Below, one piece after another: positions 43,439 through 55,437 of a DNA stretch of 64,000 nucleotides. The position numbers and the translations under genes are program-made. The stretch covers positions 1,597,469 through 1,661,468 of the forward strand of contig CM068325.1 of assembly GCA_034766995.1 (NCBI GenBank). The letters are read 5' to 3'. The notes beneath the pieces were generated by a model. It was not told the origin of the DNA and did no database searches. It saw only the letters and a list, made by a program, of their open reading frames with translations. Source of the DNA: Acanthacorydalis orientalis (lineage: Eukaryota; Arthropoda; Insecta; Megaloptera; Corydalidae). Each line of letters opens with the position of its first letter. The first letter of the stretch is position 1.

Positions 43439-45699
43439 ATGAATTTTGCTACTCGCAATTGTTTTATCTGCCGTGTTCCGAGTAATAAATTATTCTATTA
43501 CCTGAGAACAGAAAGCAGGTGAGATATATTTTAATTGTATTAACTTTCATTGTTAATAATTATTTATGTGTAATAATCTTTGTATTGTGGAGCACGTCTT
43601 TGGCTCCAAGCACTGGGAATTGGTAAAGAATATCTTAATGCCGCATGCCCGGATAATGAAATTATGCCGGCAGTATTTCAAACAATGCGATTACGCCAAT
43701 TCCCAACAAAACCGCTTAATCAAATCAGCGGTCCCCTCGCTGTGCTTGGAAAGACAGGTATAAAATATTTTTTATTTGTTAACATAATTTACATTATTAA
43801 AAATAAATAAAGTGGTTTAATAGATATGGTTTTGAAAATTAACAATTTTTCAAAACCATACTATGTGAGATACAATAATCCGAAAACACATAATTTGTTT
43901 CTGGGTAACAATAAACATTTGTATAATTAGTGCTACTTAAATTTTAGCCACCGTCTGCAGTGTTTCCATCAACAAGTACGATGGAAACACCGATCGCTCC
44001 TAGCATTGCAGATGTGATCGATATGCCAATAAATATAAGTATTCACAAGTTTAATATTCTTATTTATACTATAAACAGTTTTGTAAAATTATAAAAAATT
44101 CTATTATAATTACTATACAAATCGACCCACCCTCGGCAATGTTTCTATTATTATTTTGAATGGAAACACTGATCGTATAAGTTAAGTTAAGTTAGTTATT
44201 CAAAGCAGTACAAAGTTATATAATAAATTATAATATATGTATATTTTAGATCGCAACTTTGGAGGAGCCATCATAAATTGCCACACTCCATACAAACTCG
44301 ATTGAAACGAGTGCGAACAACGAACGCCTTTAGTAGCTGTTCCTTCAAAAAATCTCGTGTAAGTAGTTGTTATTCTTTAGAATGATTTATATATCTGACG
44401 TTCAAAATCTATTAATTTTATTTATATTGTAGACATCCACAGTAATATCTCTTAGAGATATTAGGAAAGAAATGCCAAACACATCGAGTACAGATAAATT
44501 TATGAAACTTTTAAAAAGGAAACAAAAATATATCTGTACTCTGAAACGTGTTTGTGTAAAAAATAAGAAAAATATAAAGACATTGTTACGAAGCAGTGCA
44601 AATCACTTGAATTTAATTTTCAAAGATCTTCCTGCTACAGCCCGAACGTTGTTGGCCTCACAGGTATTAATTTTTCAAATTATTAAATGTTTACATTGTC
44701 GTTTATAAGTTAATAAACATATGTATATTTTTTATAGCTTCGTGTCAGGGATGTGGCACAGTCAGACAAACGGTGGACTGAAGAAGAAAAGTTGTTGTGA
44801 TTATCTTTCTGGAAAAGAAGCCCAAAAGGTTATTCGTTTATTACGAAAATTAATTGCTTTACCATCGATCAATACTTTAAGGACTCTTTTGAGATTGATC
44901 CTTTTGAAACCAGGTGTAAACGACTACATCATGTTATACCTAACAAGCATGGTCAGTAATTTGGAGGCCAACGACAACTTCTGTTCATTTATGTTTGATG
45001 AAATATCAATTTATAAGGGGTTGTCGTATGACCAACTTGCTGATTGAATTACTGGGCATGTTGACATGGTCACCGAATTTATAGGGAAGGAATATGTAAA
45101 TAGTGTTATGGTTTTCATGTTGCAAGGTGTGAGACGTAGCTGGAAGCAGCAAATTGCCTATTACTTTTGTCGAAATTTAACTTCCGATCATTTATCACGA
45201 ATGATCATGAAAGTTAATCGGCGAGTGGAGTCAATTGGACTTTGGGTTGTGTGCATGGTTTACGACATGAGATGCAATAACGTGAAAGCATAAAATTCCT
45301 TAAAATTGAAAAAAAAGTTCCCGTTTTTGGTTTCGAAGGTAGAGCAATTTTTAGTGTTTGATCCACCCCGTTTTCTCAGATGCACATGGAACATGCTCTT
45401 GAAATCGAAAATTGGTAGATATAAGAAATAAAAAACGAAAGTTATTAAAATTAAATTAATCTTCACAGTTCGTCCATTCCTGTATTATGCTTTTGCAGGT
45501 TCAAATTAATAATTCTGAGGTTGTGTTTAGCTATTTCGATATTCCTAGACTTTTGAAAATCTTTTCCAAACTATGCTGTTTAGATATTAAGTGTTCTCTA
45601 TTTTTTGTGAGTATTTATTTATAAGTAGTACTTATTTATTATTAGCGTTCATTTATTCATTACTATAGTTTATTTAAAAATTATTACTGTTAAGTATTT
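43439..45699 (+). pseudogene. P-element/THAP9-like gene remnant, copy C
   Basis: Exon-like pieces lie in the expected order. A short first exon with NCFICRVPS starts at 43439. An exon at about 43590-43757 ends with RLIKSAVPSLCLERQ, the AVPS signature that closes THAP zinc-finger domains. Next come STSTMETPIAPSIADVIDMP (about 43975), a coiled-coil-like Lys-rich segment (44430-44670), RWTEEEKLL (44765) and the FDEI/KEYVNSVMVFML/WKQ block (44990-45180). A TGA, a frameshift at about 44800-44990 and a stop after 45040 break the catalytic part. A complete gypsy element interrupts its 3' tail at 45700. Confidence 0.75.
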
Positions 45700-45882
45700 T
45701 GTTACGGTATCATACGTACTAGAGAGAGACAGAGGGAGAGAAGGGTGATCATGGCAACACTAGTTGTAAACAGGGAGAGTAAGAGTTTCATCACGGGTCG
45801 TAACACTCTCTGAAGGAAGAAAAGGACAAAAATTGAGATTCAAATAGTGGAGTGATTATTGGAAACAATCCATCTTGAAACA
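45700..45882 (+). repeat. 5' LTR of the gypsy element
   Basis: Starts TGTTACGG and ends GAAACA. It contains a 'gagagagacagagggagagaag' tract that is longer in the 3' LTR. Confidence 0.95.
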
Positions 45883-45996
45883 TGGTGTCAGAAGTGGTGC
45901 TCTTGTAAATACAGAGACTCTAGAAAAAACACCACTAGTAAGTTCGATTTTCGATAAAAGTTTCGGACGCCCGTAACTGTCAGATAAAACACCGCC

Positions 45997-46945
45997 ATGA
46001 CCGATTCTAAATTGATAGAATTTCTATCGTCCCAAACAATTCTACTGCAACAAATACAGAATCAATATTCTAAAGAGGCAAGGAGCAATGCTGACTGCTT
46101 GCACCAAATAAGTGAATCGCTCGCGAATCTACAATGCCAAATTCAGGAACAAAATCAACGCGCTGATTTCCAGTGTGAAATGTCTACTTCAGCATCGCGA
46201 AATTACGAAAATAGGGACATGCAGCTCAGTCAGTCCATTCCCTGGCCCCAACCTCTCGATGTGGACACGGGGGATATAAATGAAAACTTCAAGTTATTCA
46301 AACAAAACTGAGAGACTTACTACATAGCGACTGGTATCGACACTTGGGGAAATGACCTGGAAGTAAAAAAAATTAACATCCTTTTATCGATAGTCGGGGA
46401 TCGTGCGAAAAAGTAATACGCTTGTTTTCACCTGACAGACGAAGATAAAACCTCAAAGGCAAATGTGTTAAATGCCATAAAAAAATGTCTCGTATCGGAA
46501 AGGAACCTTCTTTATGACAGATATATGTTTCACACATGTAACCAAATCGAAGGCGAAACATTCGACTCGTATTATATAAGACTCGAGAAAATTATAGACG
46601 TCTGTAAATATAATAAAAACGTGTCGGAAGATACGATGCTACGCGACAGATTGGCATTCGGAATTCGCGACGTGCATTTAAAAAAGAAGTTCCTGCGTGA
46701 AAACCCTGACGATTTGACATTAGAGAGGCTTAAAAGTGCGTGCAAAATTAACGAGATAACTGAAGAAAGGTTCAAGGAAATCAACTCAGATGAGAAAACG
46801 ATCAATAAAATTCAAAATAAAAAGGTAGATTCACAACAATGTCGATTTTGTGGAACTCTACACGAATTCAAAAAACATCTCAGTCCGGCCCGGGATAAAA
46901 AATGTTCATCATGCCAATGACGTAATCACTGATCGGTTGTCTATA
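45997..46945 (+). pseudogene. Gypsy gag region (interrupted)
   Basis: An ATG-started frame at 45997 (MTDSKLIEFLSSQ) stops at 46311 (TGA). The same protein resumes at 46465-46920 with FDSYYIRLEKIIDVC and ends in a Cys-rich CRFCGTLHE..KKCSSCQ, a degenerate zinc knuckle. A stop sits immediately after. It would encode the capsid/nucleocapsid. I describe the breaks only. Confidence 0.75.
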
Positions 46946-46967
46946 AAAAAAAAATCGGACGTCAAAC

Positions 46968-49900
46968 ATGAAACATGAGAAGAAAGCGAAGAAAAAAGCG
47001 ATGAATAAAATTCAAGAGGCGTCAACGGAGTCTGAATTAGAAACAAATGACGAAGAGGATTGTTTGAACATTTATGCCGTCTCCAACTTCCAAGCGGAAA
47101 GAAGAAGGGGAACGGTACACTTAAAACTTAAATTTGGAGAGAACTGGACCAAAATTCCGTGGACCTTGACACATGATCTGAGGCAAACGTCATCGGATTT
47201 AAGGAATATTGCAAGCTAGTTAAACGATCAAATCCGAAGATAAAAAAGTCATCGTATCGGTTAAAAAGCTTTGGCGGAAGTAGATTGATACACTTGGTGA
47301 CGTAGACGTGCTCTGTTTACACAAAAATAAGAAATTTTGTCTAGTGTTTCAAGTCGTCAATGTTAACCATGACGCACTCCTCTCTAAAAAGGCGTGTCTC
47401 ACCTTGGGGCTGGTAAAATACTGCTTTAAGATCGAAAATAATGATGACAACATAACACTCTCTGAAGGAAGAAAAGGAGCTCAGCAGATTATAGAATGCG
47501 GGTGTATTCAAAGGCTATGGACACATCTCCGGCGACATAACACTGGAAATTGATCCGTCAGTGAAACCGGTGAGGCAACCTGCAAGAAGAATTCCAATAA
47601 GCATCCGAGATGATTTAAAAAAAGAACTGTCTAGGCTTGAAAAAGAAGGAATAATCTTACAAGAAAAGATGGGCACCGACTGGATAAGTAATCTTCTTTT
47701 AGTAAAAAAAAAATAATAAACAGCTACGAATTTGTATCGATCCGGTTCCACTCAATGCAGCGTTGAAAAGACCACGTTTTCAATTCACTACGCTGGACGA
47801 AATATTACCAGAAATCGGCAAGGCAAAGGTTTTTTCAACCATGGACGCTAAGAAAGGTTTCTGGCAACTAAAACTGACTGAAGATAGTAGTAAACTGACA
47901 ACGTTTTGGACACCTTTCGGAAGATATAGATGGCTTCGTCTTCCCTTAGGCGTATCGCCTGCCCAGAAATATTCAGTCAAAAAATGCAAGAAGTCGTGAG
48001 CGGCTTAAAAGGTATTGAAATTCTAATAGACGACATCTTGGTCTACGGATGCTGAGACACCCTCGAAGAAGCAGTTCGAGATCACCATATAAATCTCGAA
48101 AATCTTCTCATTCGTCTCGAAAAAAAACTGTAATTTAAATAGAGAAAAAATCAATTTGTGCCGACATCGGTCAAGTTTTTTGGGCACGTATTGACCAGCG
48201 ATGGTCTCATGGCGGATGAAACCAAAACGAGTGGCATTAGAAACATGTCAAGACCAAATAACAAGAAAGAAGTACTACGATTCCTCGGGATGGTGACTCA
48301 CCTCCCTAGATTTATTAAGAATTTATCAACAGAAACCGAAGTTCTGCGAAGACTCACGAGGGACGACAATGACTGGATTGAGACAGAAAAGGAAGAGGAA
48401 TGTTTCAAGCGCATCAAAGAACTCGTTGGGAACATCGAAATACAACCGTATTTCGATCCTCAATTCCCGTTAACGATGAAATGTGACGCGAGTTCCACTG
48501 GTCTTGGCGTTGTTCTCTTTCAGCAGGGCTGTATGATTGGCAGTGCATCAAGAGTACTAACGAAAACGGAACGCAATTATGCTCAAATTGAGAAGGGGTT
48601 ATTGTCAATTGTATTTGTATGTGTACGTTACGATCAGCTCGTAGCTGGAAGTAAACAAACGACTATAAAAACAGATCGTAAGCCGCTAATCAATATTTTC
48701 CAGAAGCCGCTACTGAAGGCCCCAAAACGGCTACAGCTGATGCTCATGGTTCTTCAAAGATACCACTTGGACGTGATTTTTGTCGAAAGAAAAGAGAATG
48801 TAGTAGCGGATGCTCTGTCAAGAGCCATTGACCTGTCGGACTCTGCGTCAGAGAATTTAATGAAAAATGTTGACATTTTCAAACTCCAAAGAGAAATCCT
48901 CGTCAGTCGCCTAATAGAAAAAATCACGATAAAACCTCTACAAGTTAATCCTGAAACAACAAGTACAATTATCCTAGAAACCCAAGCGGATACTACGATG
49001 AAAAAATTGGCAAGTTATATAATTAATGGATGGCCAAAATATATACAGAATATATATATATATATATAAGAAGATTACCGCGTTTATTTCAAGTACAAAC
49101 AAGATCTCTCAAACCAGGACGGGCTCATCTTCAAAAGCGATCGCATTGTAATTCCGTTCAATATGAGAAAAAAAATGCTGGCACGAATCCATGTAGCTCA
49201 CTCTGGTATGGACCGCAACGCTACAGCTAGCAAGAGAGACAATTTTTTGGCCTGGAATTACCTCCGACATTGGACTTAAAATTCAATCGTGCGAAACTTG
49301 CTGGAAATTTGCAAAATCGCAACAGCAGCCTCCCATGCAGTCGCACGAGATTCCAGAATACCCATTCCAATACGTATCGATGGACGTATTTTTCTCTAAG
49401 CTAAAAGGAAAAAAACGAAAGTTTCTTATTACTGTCGATCATTATTCTGATTATTTTGAACTTGATATATTACAGGACATGTTGGCTGAGACACTTATCG
49501 CCACGTGTAAACGAAATTTCAGTAGACACGGCATTACCATGAGACTATGCAGCGATAATGGAACCAATTTCAAAAATCAGCTAATGGAGAAACTCGCCCG
49601 TAACTGGGCATTCACGATTGTGATTTCTGCACCAAAACACCCGCGTGGGAATGGTAGAGCAGAATCTGCAGTCAAAATTGCCAAGAAACTAGTCAAGAAA
49701 GCAAACGAATCCGGAGAAGACCTATGGCTCATGATTTTACAATGGCGCAACACAACAAACAAGATCGGTTCGAGCCCCGTCCAACGGATTTTTTCTCGAC
49801 GAACGCGCACCGGACTTCCAGTGACAATGGAGAAACTACTACCTCAAATAATTCTCGAAGTACCGGACAAACTCGAGTTGAATAGGCGCAGGTCGAAATC

Positions 49901-50186
49901 CTACTACGACAGGAAGACGAGAAATCTACCAAAGCTCGTGATCGGTCAACCAGTGACGGTGCAAATTCACCCGGACGTCGACAAAACGTGGGAAAAAGGA
50001 AAAATAGTGAACAAGTTCAGTGACAGAGACTATGTAATTAATGTCAAGGGAACAAATTACAGACGCAACTTAGTTCATATTCGACCTACGACAAACTTTT
50101 CTCAACGCCTAGAGCCTCTGGGAATTCAGTCATCCGCAACAGATTCATTCATTGTCTTTGTTTCAACGACAAAGTCTATTATCTAG
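46968..50186 (+). pseudogene. Gypsy pol region (protease, RT, RNase H, integrase; several breaks)
   Basis: Pieces in order: a protease-like region (47300-47500); RT with FSTMDAKKGFWQ (about 47840) and an IDDILVYG active-site block (about 48025, in another frame); RNase H with CDASSTGLG (about 48480) and ADALSR (about 48808); a zinc-binding region around 49180-49300 in broken frames; and an open integrase core (49335-50186) with Asp (MDVF), Asp (SDNGT) and Glu (AESA), 35 residues between the last two. Frame changes or stops occur near 47220, 47550, 47715, 47960, 48050, 48130, 49066 and 49230-49335. It cannot be expressed as one polyprotein. Confidence 0.85.
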
Positions 50187-50407
50187 TCCAAAGGCAACTC
50201 CTGAGATTCACAACAAGAATCAAGTCTCGAAATCAATGAACGAATCTCCGAACACGACACAACCAGATTCTCAACAGGGAACTTCAATTGCTGTTTCAAA
50301 ATCAGAATCGACGTATACATCGACTCTACCAAGGAAGCATTCAAAACTTCCAGGGAAAATTTAAAGACTTTATTATGAATTAATAATTTAAAGGAAAAAG
50401 GGGAAGA

Positions 50408-50594
50408 TGTTACGGTATCATACGTACTAGAGAGAGACAGAGAGAGAGAGAGAAGGGTGACCATGGCAACACTAGTTGTAAACAGGGAGACTGAGAGTTT
50501 CATCACAGGTCGTAACACTCTCTGAAGGAAGAAAAGGACAGAAATTGAGATTCAAATAGAGGAGTGACTATTAGAAACAATCCATCATGAAACA
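50408..50594 (+). repeat. 3' LTR of the gypsy element
   Basis: Nearly identical to 45700-45882 and preceded by a purine-rich tract. Confidence 0.95.
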
Positions 50595-51015
50595 TATTTT
50601 TTTAAAATAAATAAGTTACATAGATAATTGTCTTTTTTGTGAATTTTAAACAGCATCAAACAATAGTATGATTGCAAAAAAATTTAAATTATTTAAAATT
50701 TATTTACATTCATTCAGAAATGTTTAATTTTAACACAATTTTATAATAATTTTGATGTAATGAATTTCGTATTTTATATTGAATTCATTTCTTTAAAAAT
50801 TTTATAAAATGTGTTTAAATTAAACATTTCTGAATTGGAATATACACTAGCGCTAATATTAAAATTTGAAGTATTCAAACCACCCGCAAAAATATCGCGC
50901 GAACAGTGCCATCTAATTAAGCCCACAAAATTAATACCCCACACCCCACCAGTCCATCGTTTTCATGCCATAGATTTTTAATCCGTACGTTGTCATCTAG
51001 AGATACTTTATCTAT
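50595..51015 (+). repeat. P-like element 3' tail, copy C (continued after the gypsy insertion)
   Basis: It continues the sequence interrupted at 45699 and aligns with 42110-42530 and 30760-31200. It ends near 'cttgtcatctagaga'-like sequence, after which a 9-bp hairpin (gctaaggac/gtccttagc, about 51016-51042) follows. Confidence 0.75.
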
Positions 51016-51213
51016 GCTAAGGACCATCTGCGCGTCCTTAGCGTTGGTCTCTCGTTCATCAACAGTCGTCGTAAGTAGACATGTTTTCAGTACACCTCAC
51101 AGTCACTTGTATTCGTTGTTCCTTTGAACGGAACCCTTGTATATATTGTGAAATACATTGTTGAACGCTATCGTTTGGTATTATTTTTAATTGTGCCGGA
51201 TCCCTTTTGATTC

Positions 51214-51366
51214 CAATACAGTATGCAATATACTTCTACTAATCATTTTGGAGAGGAAATTTATACTAAAATTCGTATGGTTAGTAGGTATTAAAACAGT
51301 TCACACTGGCACCCTTCCATTCATTAAAAAAGAGACTCTCTTGAAGGTTTCCGACGTATTAGAATA
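51214..51366 (+). repeat. 153-bp direct repeat, left copy
   Basis: It is identical to 53478-53630 except for one C/T difference near 51260. It starts 'caatacagtatgcaata' and ends 'gtattagaata'. It flanks a truncated gypsy element on the left. Confidence 0.97.
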
Positions 51367-51371
51367 CTGTA

Positions 51372-53160
51372 AACAAACCTTGCAAAATAAGCGTAGATGC
51401 TAGCAGCACAGGTGTAGGTGCAGTGCTACTACAAAATAATTTGCCTGTAGCATACGCATCACAAGCTTTTACTGATTGTCAAAAGTCTTATGCGCAAATT
51501 GAAAAAGAGTTATATGCTATTGTATTTGGGTGTGAGCGTTTTAGACAATATGTTATAGGGAAACCTTTTGAAGTCGAATCAGATCACAAACCACTTATTA
51601 CAATTTTTAAAAGAAAAATATCTGATATACCTGTTAGGCTACAGAAAATGAGAATGCGGCTTCAACCATATGATCTTAAAATAACATACAAGCGTGGTAA
51701 AGATTTGGTATTAGCAGATACATTATCGAGAGCACACGTAAGCGAGTCAAAAGAGGATATTGGTCCGAAAATGTACATATTAGAATTAACTTTATCTGGT
51801 GAGATCAGTTCTGATAAAAAAACAGATATATATAGAAGAAACAGAAAGAGATAAAGAGTTGCAAACAGTCAAACAATTAATAATAGAAGGATGGCCTAAA
51901 GAAATTAAAGATGTACCTGAGTTGGTCAAAGCTTATCATACTTATAATGCAGATATATATGAATATGATGGCTTGCTATTTAAAAATAACTGTATAATAG
52001 TTCCAAATTGTCTAAGAGAAGAAGTACTAAATAAATTACATTATAATCACTTAGGTATAGAAAAGACTAAAGCAAGAGCTAGAGAAATTGTATTTTGGCC
52101 ACGTATGAATAAAGACATAGAAAGTAAAGTAACTAATTGTAAAACGTGCTTAACATTCCAAAACTCAAATCCAAAGGAAAGTTTGAAGCCCTCAGTAGTA
52201 CCGAATGAGTCGTGGGAAGTAGTAGGCGTAGATATATTTTATATCCAAAGAAAAGCTAATTTGATAGTTGTAGACTATTATTCTAAATATGTAGATGTAC
52301 TGCCATTAATAGATGAATCAAGTATCACGGTTATTAAGTCGTTAAAGTCATGTTTTGTACATTGGGGAATTCCTAAAGAAGTGAGATCAGACAATGGTCC
52401 CCAATTCTCGAGTATAGAATTTAAGAAGTTCACTAAAGAATGGAAATTTAAGCATGTTACGTCTAGTCCAACCTATCCGCAAAGTAATGGAATGGTAGAA
52501 CGTCATATTCAAACGATTAAAAAAGTAATTAAAAAAACTTACTTAGACAAAAAAGACGCATACTTAGCTATTCTAGAATTTAATAATACACCTATCTCAG
52601 AAAAAATACCGTCGCCAAACTTTGTAATGCAAGGAAAAAATGTAAAAGGTGTCTTGTCTGATATTCCTAGTTTAAAGCAAGATTATAATAAGCCAATAAG
52701 AAATGAGTTATTGTTAAGACAAAAAGCGCAAAAGTATTATCATGACAAGCGAGCCAAAGATTTAAATAGATTTGAAAAGGGAGAAAATGTTAGAATAAAG
52801 AATAAAACAGGTACCTGGGATAGGGCTATAGTACTAAACAGGGATGAAAATAATAGAGCTTATAGAGTAAAGACAGAGAATGGTTCATCATTTACACGCA
52901 ATAGAATACATCTTACAAAAGACACAAAAGAACCAATAGAGATAAGAAATGAAACTAGACGTTACAATGAAAGTTCAGTCTCTGAGAATACAGAAAACAG
53001 AACTGATAATAATTCAAGTTACACAGCTTGTCAGACGAATACTGAAGAGAGTGAGCAACTAAATAACGAACCTAGTAACGATAATGACAACGGTGTATAT
53101 GTCACTCGCAGCGGGCGAAATGTTTATCAACCTTCTTATCTAAAAGACTATGTAACTTAA
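51372..53160 (+). pseudogene. Gypsy RNase H-integrase fragment with one frameshift
   Basis: The RNase H part (to about 51830) shows DASSTGVGA, IEKELYAIVFG, ESDHKPL and ADTLSR. Near 51825, at an A-run followed by 'atatata', the frame shifts, and the remainder to 53160 is open. It shows an HHCC zinc-binding region (HYNHLGIEKT to CKTC), then the integrase core with Asp (VGVDIF), Asp (SDNGP) and Glu (MVERH), 35 residues apart for the last pair, and a polar tail. The integrase part has no stop, but it has no start or upstream polyprotein. Confidence 0.88.
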
Positions 53161-53281
53161 GAGTCTCTCATTTAATGTTGTACTAATATTTTTAACAATA
53201 ACTGTTCTATGAAGGATTATTGTCAATAATCATTTTTTATAAATTTGTTTTGTTATTTCATTTTTGTAAAAAAAAGGGAGA

Positions 53282-53479
53282 TGTCATGGTTAGTACTTTG
53301 ATTGATAAGTGCTGCCCCCATGTGAGTCTCTCGGTGAGGGGAGGAGACAACCGGGCAGTGTAAACACGCGAGTCAACAAATGACTATCCATTGTGACACT
53401 CCACTGTATATAATGAATTGGATAACAATTTCTAAATAATAAAGTTATAAACAGTATACAGTTGCACTTTTATTACACA
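53282..53479 (+). repeat. 3' LTR of the truncated gypsy element
   Basis: TGTCATGG..TTACACA, 198 bp, with a 'tatataatgaattgg' TATA-like box and an 'aataataaag' polyadenylation-like signal. No matching 5' LTR exists in the window. Confidence 0.8.
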
Positions 53480-53630
53480 ATACAGTATGCAATATACTTC
53501 TACTAATCATTTTGGAGAGGAAATTTATATTAAAATTCGTATGGTTAGTAGGTATTAAAACAGTTCACACTGGCACCCTTCCATTCATTAAAAAAGAGAC
53601 TCTCTTGAAGGTTTCCGACGTATTAGAATA
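53478..53630 (+). repeat. 153-bp direct repeat, right copy
   Basis: Partner of 51214-51366. It starts exactly at the end of the gypsy 3' LTR and ends exactly at the TA where the Tigger-like element is inserted. Confidence 0.97.
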
Positions 53631-55435
53631 CAGTGGTACCTCGACTTACGAACCGCTCTACATACGAACTTTTTCCGTACTCTATTTTGGCTTCTAGATA
53701 CGAACTTAATTTCGATATGTAAAGCATGAGATTTCCGAGTACAATAACATGTGTTCATAATTTGGCAGTGATACTTTCATTATCACTTTCATAAAATATA
53801 TTTCTTGTTTCTGACATTATGGGGCAGTGTATCCCAAAGAAGGTTCACCGAAATACTGTAACTGTTTCTTCTGTTGCAACTGATACAAACTATTTTAAAA
53901 AAATGTGTGCAACATGAAAAATCGATAGATGTCAATAGAAACGTTTCATTGTAGATTTAAAGTTTTTAAGAACATACGTTAGAAATTCTATTATAAGAGA
54001 CAGTATCCTATTCGTTGTAACAAATAAAATTACTTACGTATTTTTTAAAAAACTAAATAACGATAAATGAAATAACGGCCAAAAAAGACAAACTCGAATG
54101 ACGTGTTTTATTATAGATTCATATTACTTTCATGACATAACCTGTAATATAAGCGTCAATTTCTTAATCAACCTTTTTAAATATGGAACCGAAGAAATTA
54201 AATATGGAACTGAGAAGGAAGAAGAAAGAAAATCACAATTGAATAGAAGAAAGAAATCGAGAAAAAATATGAGAAAGGGATTAGACAAATTGATTTGTGC
54301 GCACAATATAACTTGTCCAAATCCACCATAACTACAACTGTCAAGAGAGCAGATTCTTACAAGAATCTGGATGTGGCCAAGCGAGTAAAGTTATGGAAGA
54401 AATGGAATCTTTATTACTTGTCTGGATTAATGACATGCAACTAAAAGAATATAGTGTACCTCAAAACATGATTTGTTTGAAATCTCAAGCTATTTAAGGA
54501 GATCTTACACTGAATTTCCCATCCACTAGCAGCACCGAAAATATCAATGAGGAATTTAAAGCTAGTAAAGGATCGTTTGAAAAATTTAAGAACAGAACCG
54601 GTATCCACAGTGTAGTAAGGCATGGAGAAAGTGCTAGTGCTGACAAAGAAGCTGCCAAAAAGTACTTGAATGAATTTCAGGAATTGATAGAAACAGAAGA
54701 CTACAGGCATAAGCAAGTAAAATCAGCCTGCAAAAGAGTATGCGTTCGAGAAACTCACTTAGAAAGACGTGAAAGCGAAACTGACATTACTATAGATACG
54801 GTTGTTTCCTCGGCTAATGCTATTCACTTAAAAGTTAAAGAAGCAGACATCGACGAGTTAGTAGGACAGCACAAGGTTGATCTGACTACTGAATACCTAC
54901 AAGAGTTAAGAAGAGAGCAGGAAAAAGAAAAGGATGACGAAGAAAAGTAAATGTCTTCAGAGGCCGAAGAAGATACCAACAAAAAAAGAAGTCATTAAAA
55001 GAAATGATGTAAAGAAAATCGTACAACACTGGAGAGAATTAAGAGAGATGGTTAGCAAGTGACATCCGAACCAAGACGTCGTCTGTAGAGCCACCGAAAA
55101 TTTTAATGAGAATTTCATTAATCACTTTAGGAGGGCGTTGACAAAGCGACAGACTCGATCAACGATGTATAGCTTTCTCGAACCTTTTTCACCGAATAGA
55201 AAAAGGAATCGTCGTAGGCAGCACTTTTAACGAAAATGTTTTTTTAATAAACCGTGTAAAACCAAAAATCTCTTAAATAAAAATAATTATATTTTGGATA
55301 CAAACGCATTCTTTTCAAAATTTCTAAGTCTGAGAACGGATTAATTGATTCGCCCTAAGATATAATGGAAAACTGGGTTTCGAGATACGAACCTTGGACT
55401 GCAGCGAATTAAGTTCGCAAGTCGAGGTACCACTG
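53631..55435 (+). mobile_element. Tigger/pogo-like DNA transposon, internally deleted
   Basis: Inverted ends CAGTGGTACCTCGACTT and complement (55419-55435) are flanked by TA (53629-53630, 55436-55437). The element is 1805 bp. Inside, about 54388-54715 reads KVMEEMESLLLVWIND, FKASKGSFEKFKNRTGIHS and ASADKEAAKKYLNEF, the CENP-B-type DNA-binding region of jerky/Tigger transposases. The frame then passes directly into the family's acidic C-terminal tail (ADIDELVGQHKVDLTTEYLQEL, to 54950). The whole DDE catalytic domain is missing. It is non-autonomous. Confidence 0.88.
54388..55230 (+). pseudogene. Tigger-like transposase remnant: CENP-B HTH joined to C-terminal tail
   Basis: The N-terminal binding region carries a TAA at about 54497. 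The frame at 54666-54950 spans the join between the DNA-binding region (ending near ELIETEDY) and the tail. A further piece near 55080-55230 reads RRALTKRQTRSTMYSFLEPF, typical of the extreme C-terminus. No catalytic Asp motifs lie between. Confidence 0.75.
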
Positions 55436-55437
55436 TA

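Larger units (their letters stand above)
45700..50594 (+). mobile_element. Ty3/gypsy LTR retrotransposon, full length but decayed
   Basis: LTRs lie at 45700-45882 and 50408-50594 (183 and 187 bp, TGTTACGG..AACA; they differ by a longer GA run and a few substitutions). The 5-bp duplication TATTT flanks the element (45695-45699, 50595-50599). Removing it rejoins the P-like tail, as in copies A and B. A primer-binding-site-like 'tggtgtcagaagtgg' follows the 5' LTR, and a polypurine tract (about 50391-50407) precedes the 3' LTR. High LTR similarity means recent insertion, yet the coding region carries several stops and frame changes. Confidence 0.95.
51367..53479 (+). mobile_element. 5'-truncated Ty3/gypsy element (second family)
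   Basis: It begins abruptly in RNase H, at a frame reading KISVDASSTGVGAVLLQ. Everything upstream (5' LTR, gag, protease, RT) is missing. It ends with a 3' LTR (53282-53479) preceded by a purine tract ('aaaaaaaagggaga'). It is unrelated at the family level to the element at 45.7 kb. Confidence 0.9.

Noticed and set aside
51191..51403. 70-codon ORF (and its twin at 53512-53697) as a conserved small gene
   Set aside because: It is the 153-bp direct repeat read in one frame. The similarity is explained by DNA duplication, and both frames end in unrelated transposons.
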